Origin: Pseudomonadota bacterium
GTDB lineage: Bacteria; Desulfobacterota; Anaeroferrophillalia; Anaeroferrophillales; Tharpellaceae
DNA length: 26,100 nucleotides
Reading direction: 5' to 3'
Assembly: GCA_015486445.1 (NCBI GenBank)
Contig: WFRT01000092.1
Span: forward strand, 1-26,100
Part shown: piece after piece, positions 22,570-26,100 of the stretch
Position numbering within the stretch: the stretch's first letter is position 1
Layout of the letters: each line of letters begins with the position of its first letter
The notes under the pieces: generated by a model
What the model saw: only the letters and a program-made list of their open reading frames with translations
Databases searched by the model: none
Told to the model about the DNA's origin: nothing
Program-made: the position numbers and the translations under genes

Positions 22570-23757
22570 TTACCGGGTCAAGACAACCTTCTTGATCGGT
22601 ACGAATTTACCCTTCTGGATCTGGTAGATGCGCAGACCCATGGAGCCCTTGTGGCTCTTCTCGCTGAAAGAGATCGGCACCGCGGTAAGACCGCCGGTAT
22701 CGAAATCCTTCAGGTTCTCGAGGGCGGCTTTCAGCTTTTCACCGGTGATTTCGCCCTTGACGTTCCTCATCGCCGCGGCCATCACCTTCATCGCCGTGAA
22801 ACCCTGGAAATAGTTGACAATCTGCTTTTTGCCGGGATGATATTTCTCACTGATGGCCTTGGCTTCCTCAACCCCGGGGCCGTTGTCTTCCCAGATGCAG
22901 AATGGATTGGTCCAGTAGCAGCCCTCGGCCGCATCGCCGGCCAGGGAGGCGACCTTGCCGCTCATGGCCCAGTTCAGGGCAAAAAACTTGGTCCGCAGTT
23001 TCAGCTTCTTGGCATCCTTGAGAATGGTCGCCATAACCGAGGTTTCCTGGCAGATGGCATAATCGGGATCGGCCTTCTTCATGTTGAGCAGCTGCGGAGT
23101 GGCATCGAGGGCGCGCAGGCCGATGATCGGCTTGGCCACGAGATCAACCCCGATCTCCTTGGCGTAATCTTCGGCCCCGGGAAAGTGATGACCCTGATAG
23201 GTGACGGTAAAAAACGGGGAACGGCCGAAACCGGTGTCGTTATAGATAAAGGCGACCCGGGGATTGCGGCTCTTGTCGGTCCAGGTGTCTTTGATGAACT
23301 TCAAGGCGACACGCGCCTGGTCGGCGTAGGTGGTGCCGACCATGAAGTTGTAGGGGGTAACCGCGGGATTGGTCAGGTGTTCGGAATAAGACGCGGAAAA
23401 ATAGGGGATTTTGTCCTTTTTGATCAGCGGCGACAAGGCTTCGGTGTCACCGGTGCCCCAACCCTGGATGGCAATGACCTTTTCACTCTTGAACTTCTTG
23501 TAGGCGGCCACGGCCTGAGGAATCTTGTAGGCGTAGTCAACGTCGTCGAGATCGATCTTGGCACCGTTGATACCGCCATTTTCATTGATGAAACGGACAT
23601 AGTCACGAACCCCCTGAGCATAGGGAGTGCCAACCGAGCCGGTTCCGCCGGTGATATCGAACAAACCTCCCAGTTTGATGGCTTTCGCCGCCATGACCGG
23701 AACGCTACAGAACAGCAGCAGAGCTGCAGCCATTAGCCAGACACTGATTCTCTTCAT
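22570..23757 (-). CDS. livK: LIV-type substrate-binding protein
   Basis: A 395-residue periplasmic binding protein of the type I (Leu/Ile/Val) fold. The signal peptide (MKRISVWLMAAALLLFC..., cleaved near VMAA-KA) is followed by IKLGGLFDITGGTGSVGTPY, FINENGGINGAKI and VIAIQGWGTGDTEALSP, standard in this class. It captures the solute for LivHM. It is longer than LivK itself and more like the aromatic or branched acid-binding variants found beside acyl-CoA ligases, so the ligand is open. AAAGGAGAGAAG precedes the ATG directly. It probably has its own promoter. Confidence 0.92.
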   Translation of the reverse strand: MKRISVWLMAAALLLFCSVPVMAAKAIKLGGLFDITGGTGSVGTPYAQGVRDYVRFINENGGINGAKIDLDDVDYAYKIPQAVAAYKKFKSEKVIAIQGWGTGDTEALSPLIKKDKIPYFSASYSEHLTNPAVTPYNFMVGTTYADQARVALKFIKDTWTDKSRNPRVAFIYNDTGFGRSPFFTVTYQGHHFPGAEDYAKEIGVDLVAKPIIGLRALDATPQLLNMKKADPDYAICQETSVMATILKDAKKLKLRTKFFALNWAMSGKVASLAGDAAEGCYWTNPFCIWEDNGPGVEEAKAISEKYHPGKKQIVNYFQGFTAMKVMAAAMRNVKGEITGEKLKAALENLKDFDTGGLTAVPISFSEKSHKGSMGLRIYQIQKGKFVPIKKVVLTR

Positions 23758-23828
23758 CTTCTCTCTCCTTTACCTCTTAAGTTTCTGGTTCTCGTAGGGG
23801 CAGAACCTTCCCGTAAAACAATATTTGT

Positions 23829-23858
23829 ATAATCTCACAGCCAACCCCGACCCGTCAA
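23829..23858 (-). promoter_or_regulatory. Possible separate livK promoter
   Basis: Minus-strand TTGACG (23858-23853), 18-bp spacer, GATTAT (23834-23829), overlapping the livM stop codon and 71 bp before livK. An own promoter would fit the high demand for a binding protein. Confidence 0.4.
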
Positions 23859-24907
23859 TAAGAAAAGGGCCAGAGTTTCCAGTAAGCCTTGATCATCTGC
23901 CAGCGGTGAGCCATGCCGTCGGGTTCATAGACCAGAAAGGCAATGATGATGAGTCCGAAGGTTCCTTCCTTGATCGCCGCGAAAAGGTTGACGATCATCG
24001 GGAAATGGCCGCTCAGGCCACCGCTGATACTACGCAGAACCTCGGGCAGCAGGACCATGAAGATCGCCCCGAAGATGGAGCCGATGACGTGCCCCATGCC
24101 GCCGATGATGATCATGGCAAGATACTGGATTGAAACCCCGATGGTAAAATGTTCCGGGGTAATGATCGAAACGTAATGGGCCCAGAGAGAACCGGCAACG
24201 CCGGCGAGAAAAGAGCTGAAGGCGAAAGCCATCAGTTTGTAACGAAACAGGTTGACCCCCATGACCTCGGCCGAAATGTACTGGTCGCGGATGGCGATGA
24301 AAGCCCGGCCCGGGCGGGTTCGGACGATGTTTTTCGTGGCCATGGTGGCAATGATAGCCAGGGTGATGACGAGGTAGAAATATTTCAGGTCGGTGTCGAA
24401 GGTAAATCCCATGAAGGAAGGAAAATCGACCATCTTGCCCAGGACCCCGTTGGTAATCCCTTCGAGGTGAACCATCAGGTATTCGATAATGAACTGGGCC
24501 GCCAGCGTGGCAATCGCCAGGTACAGCCCCTTGAGCCGCAGCGAGGGGATACCGAAGACCATGCCGAACAGGGCGGTGATCAGGCCGGCGCAGGGCAGGG
24601 CGATGAAAAAAGGCATCCCCATGTCCATCACCAGGTAAGCTGAGGCATAGGCCCCGATCCCGATAAAAGCCCCGTGCCCCAGGGATATCTGGCCGGTAAA
24701 CCCGGTCAGGATATTGAGTCCCAGGGCCCCGATCACCGCAATCCCGATCATGTTGCAGACATACAGGGTGTAGTTGCCCAGAAAGGGGGGCAGCGCATAC
24801 AGTGCAACCAGGAAGACAACGAGCCAGAACTTGGAAGCCCGGGTCTGGAACAGAACCATGTCCTCTTTGTAAGAGGTTTTATAATCACCGCAGATATGTG
24901 CACTCAT
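23855..24907 (-). CDS. livM: LIV-type ABC permease LivM
   Basis: A 350-residue inner-membrane permease with about nine hydrophobic segments. The conserved LNILTGFTGQISLGHGAFIGIGAYA near residue 60 and the cytoplasmic coupling loop with TRPGRAFIAIRD then SAEVMGVN are LivM hallmarks. It pairs with LivH to form the channel. GAGG lies 5 bp before the ATG at 24907. The N-terminus (about 20 residues before the first membrane segment) is ordinary. The gene is 66 bp from livH. Confidence 0.94.
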   Translation of the reverse strand: MSAHICGDYKTSYKEDMVLFQTRASKFWLVVFLVALYALPPFLGNYTLYVCNMIGIAVIGALGLNILTGFTGQISLGHGAFIGIGAYASAYLVMDMGMPFFIALPCAGLITALFGMVFGIPSLRLKGLYLAIATLAAQFIIEYLMVHLEGITNGVLGKMVDFPSFMGFTFDTDLKYFYLVITLAIIATMATKNIVRTRPGRAFIAIRDQYISAEVMGVNLFRYKLMAFAFSSFLAGVAGSLWAHYVSIITPEHFTIGVSIQYLAMIIIGGMGHVIGSIFGAIFMVLLPEVLRSISGGLSGHFPMIVNLFAAIKEGTFGLIIIAFLVYEPDGMAHRWQMIKAYWKLWPFSY

Positions 24908-24973
24908 AAAGGCCTCAAAATCCCGTCAGCTGAAAAGCTGCGCTTGTTATTATAAAAAATAATGCCGGTTACT

Positions 24974-25858
24974 TTAGACTTTTTCAATCTCTTCGGTACC
25001 AAAGAAACCGTAGGGCTTGACCATCAGGATAATGACCAGGACGACGAAGGGAAGCACTTCCTTGGTGCCGCCGCCGACCAGGGGATCGATGTAGCCTCCG
25101 GTCATGGCTTCGAGAATGCCGATGATCAGGCCGCCGACAATCGCCCCCGGGATACTGTCCAGCCCCCCGAGAATAACCGCCGGAAAAACCTTGAGTCCGA
25201 AAAAGCCCAAGGAAACGTTGACCACGTTGATGTTGCCGAGAAAAACCCCGCCGACCCCGGCCACCAGGAAAGCGATGCACCAGGCCAGGGCAAAGATTTT
25301 CTTGACGCTGATGCCCATCGAAAGCGCGGCCTGCTGGTCATTGGCCACGGCCCGCATGGCGATGCCGTATGAAGAGTAGCGGAAGAACAGCGTAAACAGG
25401 GCAAGAAAAAGAAAGGCGAAACCGACGCTCCAGATATAGACCTGGGAGATGACTATCGGCCCGAGGTTGATCGGCACCTGGGAAAAGATCTGGGGGTAGA
25501 CCCGGTTGTTGGGGCCCCAGACCAGGAGCACGGCGCATTTGAGGACGCTGGAAAGCCCGATGGTGAGCATGATGATGGAAATAATGGGCTCCCCGATCAT
25601 CGGCCGCAGGGCCAGGCGTTCGATGATCATGCCGAGGACCACGGTCACCGCCATGGTCAGGAAGAAAGCGATCCAGAAGGGAATATGGAGTTGCGACACC
25701 AGGGCCAGGCAAACGTAAGCCCCGACCATCAGGAACTCGCCCTGGGCAAAGTTGATGACCCCGGTAGCCTTGTAGATCAGGACAAAACCCAAAGCCACCA
25801 GGGCGTAAATACTGCCAACAACAATACCGCTGACCAGCAGTTGGAGAAAAAAATCCAT
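24974..25858 (-). CDS. livH: LIV-type ABC permease LivH
   Basis: A 294-residue permease with about eight hydrophobic segments. VSGIVVGSIYALVALGFVLI near the start, then KATGVINFAQGEFLMVGAY, and later RYSSYGIAMRAVANDQQAALSMGI identify LivH. AGGAGG lies 11 bp before the ATG. It follows the stop codon of an acyl-CoA ligase gene by 39 bp, so the two are probably co-transcribed. Confidence 0.94.
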   Translation of the reverse strand: MDFFLQLLVSGIVVGSIYALVALGFVLIYKATGVINFAQGEFLMVGAYVCLALVSQLHIPFWIAFFLTMAVTVVLGMIIERLALRPMIGEPIISIIMLTIGLSSVLKCAVLLVWGPNNRVYPQIFSQVPINLGPIVISQVYIWSVGFAFLFLALFTLFFRYSSYGIAMRAVANDQQAALSMGISVKKIFALAWCIAFLVAGVGGVFLGNINVVNVSLGFFGLKVFPAVILGGLDSIPGAIVGGLIIGILEAMTGGYIDPLVGGGTKEVLPFVVLVIILMVKPYGFFGTEEIEKV

Positions 25859-25897
25859 GGTTACTGTAGCCTCCTGTAGAAACCCGGAAAAGACCGG

Positions 25898-26100
25898 CTA
25901 TGAAAAACTTTTGACCTTGACGTCGGTTTTCAACTGCCGGGTCTTGCCGTCCTGATACTTGATTATGGTCTCGATGTGGATGATGTCCTGGTTCGCGTAC
26001 ATGCCCTCGATGATATCTCTGTATTTTTCGTCGACGAACCGCCGCCGGACCTTGCGGGTCCGGGTCAGTTCGTCGTCATCGGCATCGAGTTCCTTGTACA
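25898..26100 (-). CDS. AMP-forming acyl-CoA ligase, C-terminal fragment
   Basis: The last 67 codons of a gene that starts beyond the right edge. YKELDADDDELTRTRKVRRR followed by FVDEKYRDIIEGMY and KYQDGKTRQLKTDVKVKSF matches the C-terminal end of the long-chain acyl-CoA synthetase-like proteins encoded beside LIV transporters: TRTRKVRR contains the conserved basic stretch near the end. It ends in TAG at 25898. The catalytic region is out of view, so this rests on the C-terminal tail and gene context. Confidence 0.7.
   Translation of the reverse strand, partial: YKELDADDDELTRTRKVRRRFVDEKYRDIIEGMYANQDIIHIETIIKYQDGKTRQLKTDVKVKSFS

Noticed and set aside
1..26100. CRISPR arrays, rRNA genes and intact insertion sequences
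   Set aside because: No regularly spaced direct repeats, rRNA sequence or transposase frame was found on reading both strands; the only mobile-type sequences are the short non-coding repeat elements.

Overview
The window reads as chromosome of a GC-rich, Gram-negative anaerobe, most likely a Desulfobacterota (former deltaproteobacterial) lineage. This is inferred from the gene set: a CIRCE-controlled hrcA-grpE-dnaK-dnaJ operon, a PpiD-type periplasmic chaperone, a short MetE-like methyltransferase with complete zinc ligands, and a LIV-type transporter cluster embedded in acyl-CoA ligase genes. No phage, plasmid, rRNA or CRISPR locus is visible. Apart from a 5'-truncated membrane glycosyltransferase at the left edge and three genes at 16.7-19.4 kb, everything lies on the minus strand.

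Layout. 1-1.3 kb: 3' part of a GT-C membrane glycosyltransferase (+). 1.4-4.0 kb (-): ppiD, tRNA-Ala(GGC) and a small HTH protein, the last two with their own promoters and terminators. 4.0-10.2 kb (-): the heat-shock operon hrcA-grpE-dnaK-dnaJ plus an NRDE-family gene, driven by a TTGACA-17-TATGTT promoter overlapped at its start by a perfect CIRCE operator. Its RNA is rich in hairpins: two in the hrcA leader, two between hrcA and grpE (one burying the grpE ribosome binding site), and an intrinsic terminator between dnaK and dnaJ. 10.2-14.8 kb (-): tightly coupled lon-thiL-yhaM. 15.0-16.1 kb (-): a MetE-like catalytic-core protein. 16.7-19.4 kb (+): RNase Z-like hydrolase, CoA-type Nudix hydrolase and an SH3/coiled-coil membrane-anchored protein, ending at a bidirectional terminator. 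19.5-26.1 kb (-): an acyl-CoA ligase (cut by the window edge), livH, livM, livK, livF, a divergent PaaK-like ligase and a CBS-ACT protein, probably one system for uptake, CoA activation and sensing of branched-chain or aromatic acids. livG is not in the window and probably lies upstream.

The most distinctive non-coding signal is a family of short inverted-repeat elements with ends GTAACTATTCAGC. There is an intact 237-bp copy flanked by an exact 8-bp duplication, an 88-bp internally deleted copy upstream of lon, a copy lacking its right end, and a lone end beside the hrcA promoter. They look like non-autonomous transposable elements (MITEs); GTAA ends and 8-bp duplications suggest mobilisation by an IS66-type transposase. 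The second signal of note is the hairpin at the grpE start, which could act as an RNA thermometer or a processing site.
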